Assembly: GCA_020310875.1 (NCBI GenBank)
Contig: CM035438.1
Location: forward strand, 91,526,807-91,590,806
Length of the DNA: 64,000 nucleotides
DNA from: Ceratopteris richardii
Taxonomy: Eukaryota > Streptophyta > Polypodiopsida > Polypodiales > Pteridaceae
Direction: 5' to 3'
The notes beneath the pieces are model-generated. The model was not told where the DNA came from. It saw nothing but the letters and a program-made list of their open reading frames with translations, and ran no database searches. Below, one piece after another: positions 1 to 12,523 of this stretch. How positions within the stretch are numbered: the first letter of the stretch is position 1; the number at the start of each line of letters is the position of its first letter. Both the position numbers and the translations under genes were made by a program.

Positions 1-165
1 CCCTTTCACATGGAGGATGCCCAAGCGCCTTTTTTAGAGGCCATTGGATCATTCCACTTTGCCCAAGCCTACTTCCTAGGCTCTGATACCAATGTAAGGG
101 ATTGAACTCACAACCTCTTGGTTAGGAATGTGATGGGCTAACCACTTGCCCCAAAAGCCATGGTT
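1..165 (-). repeat. tRNA-like sequence with primer-binding-site motif, cut by window edge
   Basis: Read on the minus strand, this stretch has a tRNA A-box-like sequence (GGCAAGTGGTTAGCC, 150-136), then a B-box-like sequence (GAGTTCAATCCC, 109-98), at roughly tRNA spacing. Just after it comes TGGTATCAGAGC (91-80), the usual plant primer-binding site complementary to initiator-Met tRNA. Two readings fit: the head of a tRNA-derived SINE, or the end of a copia LTR followed by its primer site. The element continues past the left edge, so its end and any duplication cannot be seen. Confidence 0.4.
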
Positions 166-235
166 GAGGATTACTTCCTAATCCTCTCTCTTAGGGTGTG
201 GTTCAACCATCTCCTACCAGGATTATGTTACAATG

Positions 236-1474
236 TGGGTGTCCATATGTATGTCTATGTGTGTCTATGTGTATCTTGGTATGTGTGTGTATGAGTATGT
301 ATTTGTGTCTATGCTTGTATGTATGCATGTATGAAAATGTATGTCTAAGCATGTATGTCTATGTATGCATGTGAGTGTATGAGTGTGTACATACATGTAT
401 GTCTGTGTGCCTAGGTGTGTATGTTTTTATGTGTATATGTGTGTATGTGTTTGATCTATATGTTTATGTATGTGTATGTGTGTATGTGTGTGTATGCATG
501 TGTATGTATATGTGCATATGTGAGTGTTGTGTGTGTATACGTGTATGTGTGTGCATGCACACGTATGTATATATGCATATGCATGTGTTTGCACATTTTT
601 ATGTATGCATGCGAGTGTATGTGTGTGTATATATGTATGTGTGTGTGTGTGTCTATGTGTCTATAGGTATATGTGTGTATGGGTATTTGTGAATGTGTGT
701 GCATGTGTGTGTATGTATATGTGTGTGTGTGTGTATGTGTGTGTATCCATGTGTATATATGAGTGTATATGTATGTGTGTATGTGTATGTGTATGTCTCT
801 TTATGTATGTATGCATATGCATGTGTATGCATGTGTATATGTTTGCATTTGTGTGTATATATGTATGTGTGTGTTCTTTTGTATGTATGAATATGTGTAT
901 CTATGTGCATGTGTGTATGTGTATGTGTGTGTATGTGTATGTGTGTATATGTGTCTATGCATGTTTATGTATATGTGTGTATGTGAGTGTATGTGTCTAT
1001 ATGTATGTGTATGTATGCACATGTGTGTATGTGTATGAGTGTATGCATGTGTATATGTATGTATGAATATGCATGTGTTTGCATGTATGCATGTGAATGC
1101 ATTTGTCTGTGTGTGTACATGTATATGTATATGTCTTTGTGTCTACATGTCTATATGTATATGTGTGTGTATGTGTATGTGTACCTATATGTGTTTGTGT
1201 GTTTGTGGGTGTATGCATGTGTATTTATGTGTGTATGTGAGTGAATGAGTGTGTTCATGTGTATTTTTGTGTGTATGCATATGTGTATATACATATATTT
1301 GTGTATGTGTATGTGTGTGTATGCATGTGTGTATGTATACATTGGGTGTATGTGTGTGTCTATTTGTGTATGTGTGTATGTGTGTCTGTGTCTATATGTG
1401 TGTATGTATGCGTGTATATGTGTATATGTGTATGTGTGCATATGTGTGTTTATGTACATGTGTGTGTTTGTAAA
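236..1474. repeat. Degenerate TG/TA-rich simple repeat, about 1.2 kb
   Basis: This is a long imperfect array of TATG, TGTG and TGTATG words, almost free of C on the plus strand. Its open frames translate to Cys/Met/Tyr/Val (plus) or His/Thr/Tyr (minus) repeats, which reflect composition and not genes. No single unit length holds across it, so it looks like an old, heavily mutated ATGT/GT microsatellite. Alternating purine-pyrimidine tracts of this kind can adopt Z-DNA. Confidence 0.9.
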
Positions 1475-1530
1475 CAAATGAGTCTTTGATGCACTCTACG
1501 CACAAATGAGTCTTTGATGCACCCTACGCA
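1475..1530. repeat. 28-bp tandem duplication
   Basis: Two adjacent 28-bp units (1475-1502 and 1503-1530) begin CAAATGAGTCTTTGATGCAC and differ by one base. They sit exactly at the end of the TG/TA array, which suggests slippage or repair at the array edge. Confidence 0.9.
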
Positions 1531-2149
1531 CAGATTTTATTGCCTTAAGACACACTAGTCTACATAATCTAACTTGAGGCTAGGCTTGATGTCTTCAAAT
1601 TTGATTCAATGTCTTATATCTTTGTTGCATGGTTACTTCATTCTGAAACCCTTTGGAGTCTGGACCAAAGCTTCTTACATCTTTGGGTGCAAGTTTTTGT
1701 CCCCGTGATCGTTGAAATCATGATTGATATCAATCAGTAGGGGTTGTCCGTCAAAACAAAGCTGGATGAAATTGAATCCAAACTATTTTGAGAGAGAGAG
1801 AGAGAGAGGCGGCTCTTCGAATTCCAATGTTTTCTGCAATGCCGAACATGAATCGGGTTGAATCGAGGATGATGTTGTACATAATTTCGACCTCAGATTA
1901 TTAACAATGGATACTAAGGTACCTACCGACATCGCCTGAGTGAGTGTGGGTCCTAACTAAACATGCGAAAACGGACCAAGCGAATGAATTCTGCATATGC
2001 GTTTCATGAGTCCAATATCAACACCTTCTTTCTTCATGCTTTACCTGAAGAAGAGATCCCCGTCTTCGTCGCCCTGCATTTATGAACTTTAATCAAGTGG
2101 ATGATGATGATATGAAACGTCAGCCCATGCGCTAATTGCACGTGCGTTG
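1531..2149. other. No gene recognised; short (GA)n tract
   Basis: No open frame of note and no recognised motif. A (GA)n run lies at 1790-1808. The stretch is more GC-balanced than the flanking repeats and leads into the PPR pseudogene, so it may hold its eroded upstream part, but I cannot show that. Confidence 0.5.
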
Positions 2150-2880
2150 AATGACATTCAGTTTCTACTATCTAGAATCTCAGGACGTGATAATCGAACC
2201 TGGGAAAGTCACATATTTGACTGTTTTGAAAGCCTGTGCAGCCCTAGCAGCAGCAGAACAAGTGAGATCAATACATTCTTTAGTGCAGCAGAAGAGTCTT
2301 GCATTAAATCTGTTTTGTGGTGAGTAGTCTTGTTGACATGCATGCAAACTGTGGGAATTCGGAAGAATCAAAGACATTGTAATGACAAAATGTTAGCTAG
2401 AAGGATTGAGCTGCATGCCAGATCAAAAGTGAGAACATGTGTTTGAATTATGTAAGTTTTATCATTCTGCTCTCTGTAGGCTGCCATAAAGGCTCTCTGA
2501 TAGAAGGCTATTACTCCTTTTCCATCATGACAGAGGTCCGCTTCTTGCTTGTGTTGATGGACAATTACCGCAAAATAATCAATATCTTTGGCAGGGGCAT
2601 GCTATTGGAAGAAACATTTCTTGTGATCAAAGAGATGCTGTCATACTGTTGTGTGGAAGGCCTTTCTTGGCACTTGCCTTGTCTGTCTTGATTGATCCTC
2701 GGCAAAGCATGCTACGAAAAGATTAGTTCAGCAGGATAGAGGAATGTGTGTTGTTGTCAAATATTTACACTGCTGGAGATCATTGGGCAGAGGATCTTGA
2801 GGTGTGAAGACATGAAGACAGGAGAAAACAAGATTTGAGTAGCTGAGAAATCACATGTGCTTCCAAGGGAGGGCTCACGG
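2150..2880 (+). pseudogene. Decayed pentatricopeptide repeat (PLS/E class) protein gene
   Basis: PPR proteins of this class bind organellar RNA, and many direct C-to-U editing in plastids and mitochondria. From 2181, frame 3 reads EPGKVTYLTVLKACAALAAA followed by EQVRSIHSLVQ, a typical PPR L/S motif. After a frameshift near 2320 it continues SSLVDMHANCGNSEESKT, matching the common VDMYAKCGN motif. From 2437 an open 84-codon stretch reads like the last PPR and E1 region: LLSVGCHKGSLIEGYYSF, then INIFGRGMLLEETFLVIKEM. SNIYTAGDHWAEDLEV, typical of the E2 region, follows at 2757 in another frame. One PPR unit appears missing between 2400 and 2437. A DYW end is not clear; HHHFGDGCSF near 3464 is a weak candidate. 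Several frameshifts and stops make this a pseudogene. Family assignment is firm; the paralogue and target are unknown. Confidence 0.85.
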
Positions 2881-4263
2881 ATTCAGCTCCACTGGTTTTT
2901 GTGGCTTCATTAACCTCCTCTTCAGGCATTTGTCAAGCTGATATGGATGTGAATGATCTTGTTATTCACCCAAAATGTCTTAATCCACTTAGGCCTGGTT
3001 CACAACAGATCACTGGAGCTTAGCCAAAACAACTTTATCCCAGTGATTTTGCCCTGCCTGGGGGGAAGGTGTTAAAAATAAATAGGGCATTTGCTTCATG
3101 AGCTCCGCCAACTCCAATAAGACTAGCCAAGTTCGGTTTTTCATTTGCTAACAGATGCTCATCAAGCTCAGATGGACATGGAAGATTGTAGTTCTGCCCA
3201 GAGTGATGATCTTCACACATGTTTGGGAGTGGCCAAGAGGCATTCTATGCTATAACTCATAAGATTTTTGCTTCTTTGCATCAATTCGATACGTGGCTGT
3301 GCTGGCTTGTTTTATAATTTTTCATGCCTTTGAACAAGGTGACATTGATTGTCCATGTTTTTTGCTGACCGGAAAAAACCAGATTTTACGTGAGTTCCTT
3401 TTTCTTTTCATGCCAATGGTATGTTCTCAGCTGATAATCAGTCTTGTCAACAGTTTTCTGACGAGCTTGCATCATCATTTTGGTGATGGCTGCTCATTTT
3501 CAGAGCACAACGAAATTCAGCCGATGACACTGCCTCATGCAAATTATGAAATAATTTTCGCTTTCCTGTCGACAACGAGACAATACTCAATATGCAAATA
3601 CGGTCAAATTTTCAGACTTGGCAGCTTCTGATGATAACCTCTTGATATTGTTGACTTGTGAGGAGAGACGAACTATTTTCAATCCATCCATTGTTTGCAG
3701 ACAGTAATGAAAGAAAATATGACATGATGCAGTATACCAAAATCTAGCTCAAAAACCAGCGAAAGAGTGATAATGTAAGGAATAAAAAATTTTATTACTA
3801 AAATAAAATACAATGATGGCATTGTCCACCTATGTGCTCCCACATTTGGAACTTAGATAACAATCCACACAAACTCTAGATGAATGGCTCGCAAATGCTA
3901 TTGCTGCTAGACTGTGCGCAAGCGTAGTGCTTGAATGATGCATTTAAATCCTAACCTGGGTGGCCTTTTTTATATGTTTGGCCAAATGTATGCCGACTGA
4001 CTTTTGAGTCATCGAGAGGCCTGCCATCGGTCGAGAGGGGTGGACCAACCCTCGAACCTCCCCCCTCTCCCCATGAAGGAAGAAGATCTTACGGGGCAAT
4101 TGCATGCCATTACGAGGCCATCTTCTTAGCCTCGAAAGGCCATGGGAAAACACTGAGAAGTTTATGCCCTACCTAACAAATTTGCTAGGTTGAGAAAGAC
4201 AATTCAAACCATTTACGCTTAACTCTCAACCTCATTCGACTTCATAGATATGAACCTATCAAT
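2881..4263. other. No supported gene; short open frames only
   Basis: The longest open frame (3293-3631 plus, 112 codons) has no recognised domain. It contains HHHFGDGCSF, loosely like the HHFxDGxCSC end of DYW domains, so part of this stretch may be the eroded 3' end of the PPR gene. The minus-strand frames at 3035-3220 and 3944-4153 have no family features. Bases 3780-3830 are very A/T-rich. Confidence 0.4.
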
Positions 4264-4275
4264 ATCCAACAGTTT

Positions 4276-4449
4276 AGTTCGAGCCCGCGTAGCGTAGTGG
4301 CTGACGCTTTGAAGCTGTAGGAGGATGTCCTGTGGTCAAGTCTTTGTTGGATATGTCCATGAGTCTTTCATGAGGGGTGCCTCTACCTTAAGAGGTTGGG
4401 TGTGTGAGTGTGTATTTCCAATTCATTGTACTCTCAAAAAAAAAAAAAA
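4276..4449 (+). mobile_element. tRNA-derived SINE with perfect 12-bp target-site duplication
   Basis: The element opens with a tRNA-like head: an A-box-like TAGCGTAGTGGCTGAC near 4289-4304 and a B-box-like GTGGTCAAGTC near 4332. These are the internal promoters used by RNA polymerase III. A short unique body follows, then CTCTC and a 14-15-base A tail ending at 4450. The direct repeat ATCCAACAGTTT flanks it exactly at 4264-4275 and 4450-4461, the footprint of LINE-assisted retrotransposition. At about 174 bp it has normal SINE length. It encodes no protein and would depend on a LINE reverse transcriptase. No close second copy was seen in the window. Confidence 0.88.
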
Positions 4450-4461
4450 ATCCAACAGTTT

Positions 4462-6719
4462 CTTTATGGCTCCTTTTCATAACGAGTGCCTTACAAAATC
4501 GAGTATCGTGGAACAATGGTAGTGCTTCATGAGCCTGAGGCATTGAGCATATCTAACTAGTAGCACATTGCTTGTGATGACTTTGTTTCACCAATTACCC
4601 CACAAATTTCAAACCACTATCTCTTGGCCATTTCTCGGCATTTTGGTGTTTTGCATGTATCCACATACATAGTCGATGGAGTTTATTATTGAACTCTAAT
4701 GCAGGGTGTAATAATAGAGGCCATTGCACATATGATCACACACACACGAGTTTGATACCACATGAATTTCGAATACGGCCTTAAGCCACAAATGATGTTA
4801 TCGGGTGCTCTAGGAGTGTGGAAGAATAAATAGTCATAGCATCTTAACTTACCATCAACCATTCTTGCCCCTTATTGGTGCTTGTAGAATTAGCAAATCC
4901 TTATTGGCTATACAACATTATCTATGCACATTGGCATAGACTAATTATGCATTAAAAGTATGCTATGCACGTTAGGAAGAATGATTCCTCTTTAACTTAA
5001 AAGGTTTAGGAAAAATAAAAGAAATCATGAAGACAAGTATCTTCTAAAGTTCATAAAAATAAGTATCCCATTGTCTTGGACTTATTCAAAGAAGGTCTAG
5101 AATCAACCTTAAAGTAATGAAGGCTTAGAGTTAACCTTAAAATAAACTTTCCAAAAGGTTTGAGTAATCCATAATTGATAAGCAACCATATGAGTTAGTC
5201 AAAGCCCACCTAAGGGTTGATATATTCTAAGACTAAGAACACTCCTACAAGATAGGTAGGAGTAAAGTATAAGAGATAAGTTAATCTCATGTAGTTCCTA
5301 AGTATGCTCCGAATTGAAGATAAATGGTACTTAAGTCCTATGATTGGTATAACTAAAAAACATGCCAATATTTAAAGGGATCTCAAAGGTTTCCTAAGAT
5401 TTGGATTTTGAAAAGCATTAGTGGATGATTAGATTGGGAATTTGAAAAAGTCGTATCGGATGCTTAGACATGAGTGGAGAGGGAGATGTCTAGAAAATTC
5501 TTGGGGTAAGACTTTGAGCTTTGTGTATTGAGAAAGAGATCTTAAGATAAAAATATTCTTTATTACTATCGCCTTGTCAATAGGAAATTATTTGGCAAGG
5601 GTATCCAAGTGACTGATATTAGAACTACCATAAACCTTGGTTGAGTAGTAAGGTTTGGAAAGATGAGGAAGAGGTTTTACCTCTTAAGTATAAAGTCCTA
5701 AGTTGGATTGGATTGAACATTGAGAAGGTTTTTCTAAGGAGAAGTATGAAGAAATAAAAGGGATCTGAGCCAACACATGAAAAGAAAATGCTCAAAACTT
5801 TGGAGCAAGGTATTGAGTTACACTAGTCTCAAAGTTAGCAGAAATTGGCACAATGATCAGTTTCTCGTATAAGGTCTTGAATTCAAGAAAGATTGAGATT
5901 TAGAAGAAGTCTCTGCATGATGTTCTGGATGTTTGCTTGATGGTCCATAACATTAATTTTTGCATCAACATCAGAGTGGATATGATGGTATGGGATATCA
6001 TACGTGAAAGTTATGGATGCCCAAGCTCAAATTCAAGTTCAAGGTCAAGTTTTTAAGAAAGTGTACAAAGCCTGTACAAATATGAAATTCATTAAGGATT
6101 TTCTTTTTTCTAATTGAAGTTTGGTTGCTTAACAATGTGGGAACTTCTCTTTCCTACATTCTACTAGGATCTTAAAGCCCAAATTGGACCAATATTCCTC
6201 TAGTCAGGAATGAGTTCAATGGATGTTGGTTAGACATGAACGTGAGTGGAACCATCTAAGTCAGTGAAACAGTTAGAGTCTCTACCCATTGTATGAGGTC
6301 CATGCACAAGTGGTGCACAAAAATGGAACAAGTTACTAGTTTGGATGCAGGTACTCATAATCCATCTATTGCACATATTTATGCCATGGATGCTCAATGT
6401 GCACATAGTGAGATGATGCATTAGGTAGGGACGTTTATTCCACCCTTATAATTTTATCTATACTTTGCATTAGATTCACTTTATTAAGTGCAAAGATAGT
6501 AGGTAATTATAATGATTTGGGTAGGGATGAGACGAGGCAAGGATTATCCTCTTTTCAAATCTAGAATGGAATAGGATTTCGTTCTGTCTAAAGAGATGAA
6601 TTAGAGAGATGAAAACCATGCAGCAGAAGCTCCTCAATTTGGACCTTGGGCTTGGGGGAAAAGCTATTATATAGTTGTATCTTGAACCGTATTTATGAGG
6701 ACAAAAATGTTCTTCAATG
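4462..6719. other. AT-rich DNA, nothing recognised
   Basis: About 2.3 kb with no long open frame, no LTR or LINE signature I could identify, and no structured RNA. Wording is diffuse and AT-rich with many stops in all frames, as in old decayed repeat DNA. The minus-strand frame 6230-6421 shows no family features. Confidence 0.5.
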
Positions 6720-7140
6720 GGGGGATGTTATAAGATAGCTTGAAACTCTCGAGGTAATGATAATATTATGTACGTCTGGAATATTTGACAACACATAAGA
6801 TTGATTTAATGTTTAAGTCTCAAGAATGGAAAGGAGGAGTTTGCAGGTTCAACTCGCATGGGGAGCATGTGGAGCATGGGGAGACAATTTTTGACCAAAA
6901 ATCCCTAAAGTCTTTTAACTCAAGTTAACATGAGTTAAGTTGAGTTAACTTAACTCCAAAGAGACTTAACTTAAGTGGCAAGTACCCCAATCACTATTAG
7001 ACTCTAATGGAAAGTAGTGCTAGAGATTGCATATGCATATGTGGATTCAAGTTACTCCAATGGTCATGGTTAGTCCCCAAATCTATATAATGGCAGGTTA
7101 GGTGGAGAGTTGATGTCATTCTCTCATGCCTGGTATGAGA
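6719..7140 (+). other. Possible 3' LTR start of a decayed LTR retrotransposon, with a hairpin
   Basis: A six-G run (6719-6724) followed by A and TGTTATAAG resembles a polypurine tract before an LTR. Downstream, 6932-6956 forms a perfect inverted repeat with 10-base arms (GAGTTAAGTT / AACTTAACTC) and a 5-base loop. TATATAAT at 7084-7091 is a possible TATA box. No partner LTR or element coding was found, so this is only a weak suggestion. Confidence 0.2.
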
Positions 7141-7465
7141 GAATTTTCACAAAGAGGCTTGAATGGCATGTGTGCTACTCTCCTCCCATGATATTTATCC
7201 CTTTTCTCCTCAAATAGATAGTATCTTGAGTAATATAGTATGGACATGTGGCCGTCATGCACACTTACTCTACTATCACCTTATGAACCTTAGGATACCA
7301 TTTCTTAGTGTGTCGATCCCCTTCTTTGCTCTTTTATGTACTTTTATTCATGCTTCCCCACTCTCTCACACATCCAACAATGGTATCATCGTAAATTCAA
7401 CTCCTACTGAACCTATTGTTTTTTGCATCCATCACAACATGCACTTACCATTGCACTCCTCTCCC

Positions 7466-7733
7466 TTAGCCTTTAGAAATGGGACCCCCATGAGGGGGAT
7501 AAAAAGATTATCAACCTTCTTTGTAACTCTCTATAATGATTTTGTTTTTAGTCACGTTGATCATCCAACCATCCCTACCCATTCTAGATGTCAAGATTGA
7601 TCTACGTTGAGGCCATCCTGCCCTTGCTTTGTGGGATAAAGGGGGTCCCATGGGCTCTTTTCCTCTTCACGTAGCATTTTTATTTTAATTAATTCATGCA
7701 AGGAAGACTATGCCTTGGATGAACTTCCTATAT
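7466..7733 (+). mobile_element. 5'-truncated LINE 3' end (family B)
   Basis: From about 7467 one frame reads KWDPHEGDKKIINLLCNSL, the C-terminus of the LINE ORF2 seen at 34205-35095 and near 39470. The 3' untranslated tail follows, with the family words CCCTTGCTTTGTGGGAT, a GGGGGTCC block and GAACTTCCT. Only about 270 bp remain, so the copy is severely 5' truncated, as most LINE insertions are. Unlike its relatives it has no A tail: after GAACTTCCT the sequence passes into a long ATAC/AC/AT microsatellite. No clear target duplication was found. Confidence 0.75.
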
Positions 7734-8008
<275 letters not shown>

Positions 8009-8019
8009 ACAAAAGTGTT

Positions 8020-8720
8020 TCGAATTCCATAATTTCATATTGCAAGTCCTCATCTTCTAAGTCAACTGCTTTTAACTCATTTTTCCCAATGGATGTATCA
8101 TCAATGTATGGCCTAAGGTATGTTTCAATCATATCATTGGTATTATAATTGATGGGTAGTCCTCTACTTCAAATCTATCAAACATGCCATGTCCTTCAAA
8201 AATGGAGTTCTATCTTGGATCAATTTCTAAAACATACCAAAACTCTAGATCTACTTTTTCAAGAATGTAAACAACTTGTTCAAAATGCTCTAGAAATGCA
8301 AGTGTATCATCTTTATCATTCCATAGCTTTGTAGAATTAATTTGGAAAAAGCCACATACATCTTTTCTTGAGTCGCATTTCCTCATGAGATGATGACATT
8401 ACACCATTTCACATCAAGAAAAAACAAATAAAACTCTAAAAAAGTTACCTTTAATATATCCTGGTTTCTCCCAAAATTATCCAAACTGGCTAAGATGTCA
8501 TGTTTATCTCTTGCACTTGCTCTACTGGTTTGTGTAAATCTTACCATGGCACTAGTGTCAAATGTGCTTTGACATTTATTGATCTGTTCAGTGCAAAGAA
8601 GTTTACCATATGCCCATAATGTGTGTCTTTATGTTATCATCAATCGCATCCAAGCACAAAATCATATTGTTCCACACTTATAACCAATCCAATCTTTCAT
8701 TCTTCTTCTATTGCTCCTCG
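8020..8720 (-). pseudogene. Possible exon remnants of an unknown gene
   Basis: On the minus strand two coding-like stretches are visible. Near 8590-8460, one reads KCQSTFDTSAMVRFTQ and then DKHDILASLDNFGRNQDILK, ending at AAG followed by GTAACT, a plausible splice donor. Near 8320-8140, another reads DTLAFLEHFEQVVYILEKVD and then FEVEDYPSIIIPMI, with one stop between. I do not recognise the family. Composition and even amino-acid use suggest former coding sequence, but exon borders are guesses. It could equally be part of a decayed transposase. Confidence 0.3.
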
Positions 8721-9099
8721 AAGCCAATCTTTTGTTAGAAATTAATTCAAGCAAAGTAGCAATTTTTTTTGGAAGAGGGAGAGTTCTTGTTTTGTGATTG
8801 TCTCAATTCTAGTCTTTCCTCTTTGCATCTATTCTTCTTTTATTCCACATATTCTTATTTTTGGATCTCCACGGTATGGATTAATTTCCTCTAAATGTAT
8901 TAAACCTATGTGATTCATATCATTTATTCCTTAAAATAACACGATCAAATTCATTGTATTTTTTAACATGATCAATACAAACCATTCTCATCATATAGAT
9001 TTGGAACTTGCAACGATTACATCCCCATGGAATTGTCTATTCCAAATATGTCTAATCACTTGGGAGACAAGCTTCCATTAATACATGTAATGGCACACT
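8721..9099. other. No gene seen
   Basis: AT-rich unique-looking sequence with no open frame of note, leading into the large microsatellite block. Confidence 0.5.
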
Positions 9100-10291
<1,192 letters not shown>

Positions 10292-10296
10292 CATAT

Positions 10297-10526
10297 TGTT
10301 GGAGTTCGAGGCCGGCGAAAGCACGTGAACAACACAAGGAAGAAGAAGAAGCTTGGAGCACAACACACAATACTAAATGTATTACCACTAGAATGTACAA
10401 AGATAAGTGACCCATTAGGGCTATAGGCATATATACAAGCCGGGGGAAAAAACCTCCTAAAGAGGGATAAAAGTGCCCCGGAGTTCCTCATGTGTTCACA
10501 CACATCACTACCTAAATATATCAACA
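10297..10526 (-). repeat. 3' LTR of copia copy 1
   Basis: A 230-bp long terminal repeat with TG...CA ends, paired with 14397-14627. The coding-strand start TGTTGATATATTTAGGTAGT is shared with the other copies at 17930, 48717 and 53471. Confidence 0.93.
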
Positions 10527-10691
10527 AATCCCCCCTAAGATTGATGCGGTGAACAAGGAGCTGACACTCAAGTATAAGGAAGTGCCAAGCTATGTTGAAT
10601 CAATCCACAAAAGAAAGTAAGACCAAAGCTTTGCGAAAAGCTTCAAACTTCTCCAAGGCAGAGCCTTTGTGAAAAGGTATGCAATGTTCTC

Positions 10692-12089
10692 CTATGTAGG
10701 CACATATGCCAAACTGATCTCCGTGACATAATGATAGTGCATATCAATGTGCTTAGTGCGACCATGGAACACAGGGTTCCTCGCAATTGCCAATGTGCTC
10801 TGACTGTGAGTGAAGATCATGGTGGAAAAAGACTGACCAACACCCAAATTAGCCATAAGGCATCTAAGCCACACACACTCAATAGTTGCTATGAAAGCTA
10901 CCCTATACTTAGCCTCATAACTAGAAGTGGCCACACTAGGCTGCTTCTTGCTCAACCAAGATATGCATGAACTACCAAGCATGAAACAAGAACCATTGGT
11001 GGACACATGAGTGCCATAGCAACCAATCTAGTCAGCGTAAAAAAAGCATGTAAATCTGGCGGTAGTGATCCCCCCTTGGGATAAAACAATCCAGTAGCCG
11101 GGTACCACTCAAGTAGCGAAAGATGCACTTAACTATCTGCCAATGCTTGATACATGGGCAATGCATAAACCTACTGATTTGTGAGACAAAAAACTAAATA
11201 CCTGGTCGAGTAATGCATAAGTTAATCAAGCATCCAACAGTGTGCTGATAGAGAACAACATCAAATGCATCTCCAGCATCATGAAGACTCAAACGTAAAG
11301 CTATCTCCATAGGAGTGGCAATGGGTTTACAAACTTCAAGGCCAAAATGCTGCAATAATGTGTCAATATATTTTATTTGATAGAAAGCTATTCTGCCATC
11401 AACTTGCATAAATTGAATGCCCAAATAATGATGCAAATGCCCTAAATCTGACATCTCAAATGAGGCATGCACATCAGCTTTAAAATCAGCAAAATGCTTC
11501 CCATGAGGACTAGTGACTAACATGTCATCAAATGATCAAAAGCACATCATTTGCATGCTTAAGATATAAGGTGCTCTCAGTTGGAATGTTCTCAAAACCA
11601 TATGCAATAAGATAGGCATGTATCTTTTCGTACCAAGCATGTGGTGCTTGCTTCAAACCATATAATGCCTTTTTCAATCTGCACACTTGGTTTTCATGTC
11701 CTTTCTGTAGAAATCCAAGGGGGCAAGAAAACATACACTTCTTCATGCAAGTCAACATTTAGAAATGCAGTTTTGATGTCCAACTGATGTACATTCCAAT
11801 TGTGATGAGCTACAAGTGCACAAATGCTATAAACAGTAGTCATTCGGCATGTAGGTGCAAAGGTCTCATCAAAATCAATGCCTCTTTCCTGCGCATAACC
11901 CTTTGCAACAAGCCTAGCCTTATACCTGTCAACTGTTTCATCGAGCTTATGCTTCATCTTGTATACCCACTTAGTGCCAATGTTTTCTTTCCAAGAGGCA
12001 AGTCACATAAAGACCAGGTACCATTTTTCATGATAGCATCGTATTCTGATTGCATAGGAGCCATCCAATTTTTAGAATTTTGTGCTTAA
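10692..12089 (-). pseudogene. Copia reverse transcriptase and RNase H, broken
   Basis: The reverse transcriptase region (about 12089-11194) reads ARLVAKGYAQERGIDFDETF, then QLDIKTAFLN, KKALYGLKQAPHAWYEKIHA and LGHLHHYLGIQF. These are the usual copia polymerase blocks. Two short overlapping frames show frameshifts near 11700 and 11525; the YVDD active site falls at the 11525 break and is not intact. The RNase H part (11006-10692) reads MLGSSCISWLSKKQPSVATS, then FHGRTKHIDMHYHYVTEIS. Both enzymes would copy element RNA into DNA in cytoplasmic particles, but this copy is inactive. Confidence 0.9.
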
Positions 12090-12523
12090 TCAAACGAAAA
12101 AGGCTCATTCTCATCACAAAGACTAGAATAACATAGCAATCTGATGCAAAAGAGGCACTATGAGAGCCTGAACAAGTATGATATGATAGAGGTGCATTAG
12201 CCATTTTGGCATAGTTTTTGCCTTCTCAATATCAGCTCTCTCATCAACAAGTGCATCATGAAAATTTGCATTAGAAATGGAACGATCTGCATCATCACAT
12301 GAAACCTATAAAGGATGAGAAGTTGCCTTATTAGGACCAACACTAGACTATCCACCTATAAAAAGAGGCAGCAAGGTGTCATACATGTCTTTGGAGCTAG
12401 CTGATGTCTCCTTAGTACATGAAAGTAAAGGATGAATAACATCTTCCATAAAAACAACATCACGGCTAACCAAAATGCATTTAGTCTGTGTATGATACAA
12501 ACAATAGCTTTTGTTTCAAAACT

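Noticed and set aside
375..1489. Many overlapping open frames rich in Cys/Met/Tyr/Val or His/Thr
   Set aside because: They are translations of a TG/TA simple repeat on both strands; open length follows from the absence of stop words, not coding.
3780..3830. Polyadenylation signal cluster
   Set aside because: AATAAAA-type words are expected by chance in this AT-rich stretch, and no gene end can be tied to them.
3944..4153. Minus frame with Arg/Gly-rich product
   Set aside because: Short, no family features, and coding-like use is not evident.
4276..4350. Functional tRNA gene
   Set aside because: A and B boxes are weak and no cloverleaf closes; the A tail and duplications show a SINE.
7163..7600. 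145-codon plus frame as a gene
   Set aside because: Its last part overlaps LINE 3' sequence in another frame (KWDPHEGDKK), and no domain is visible.
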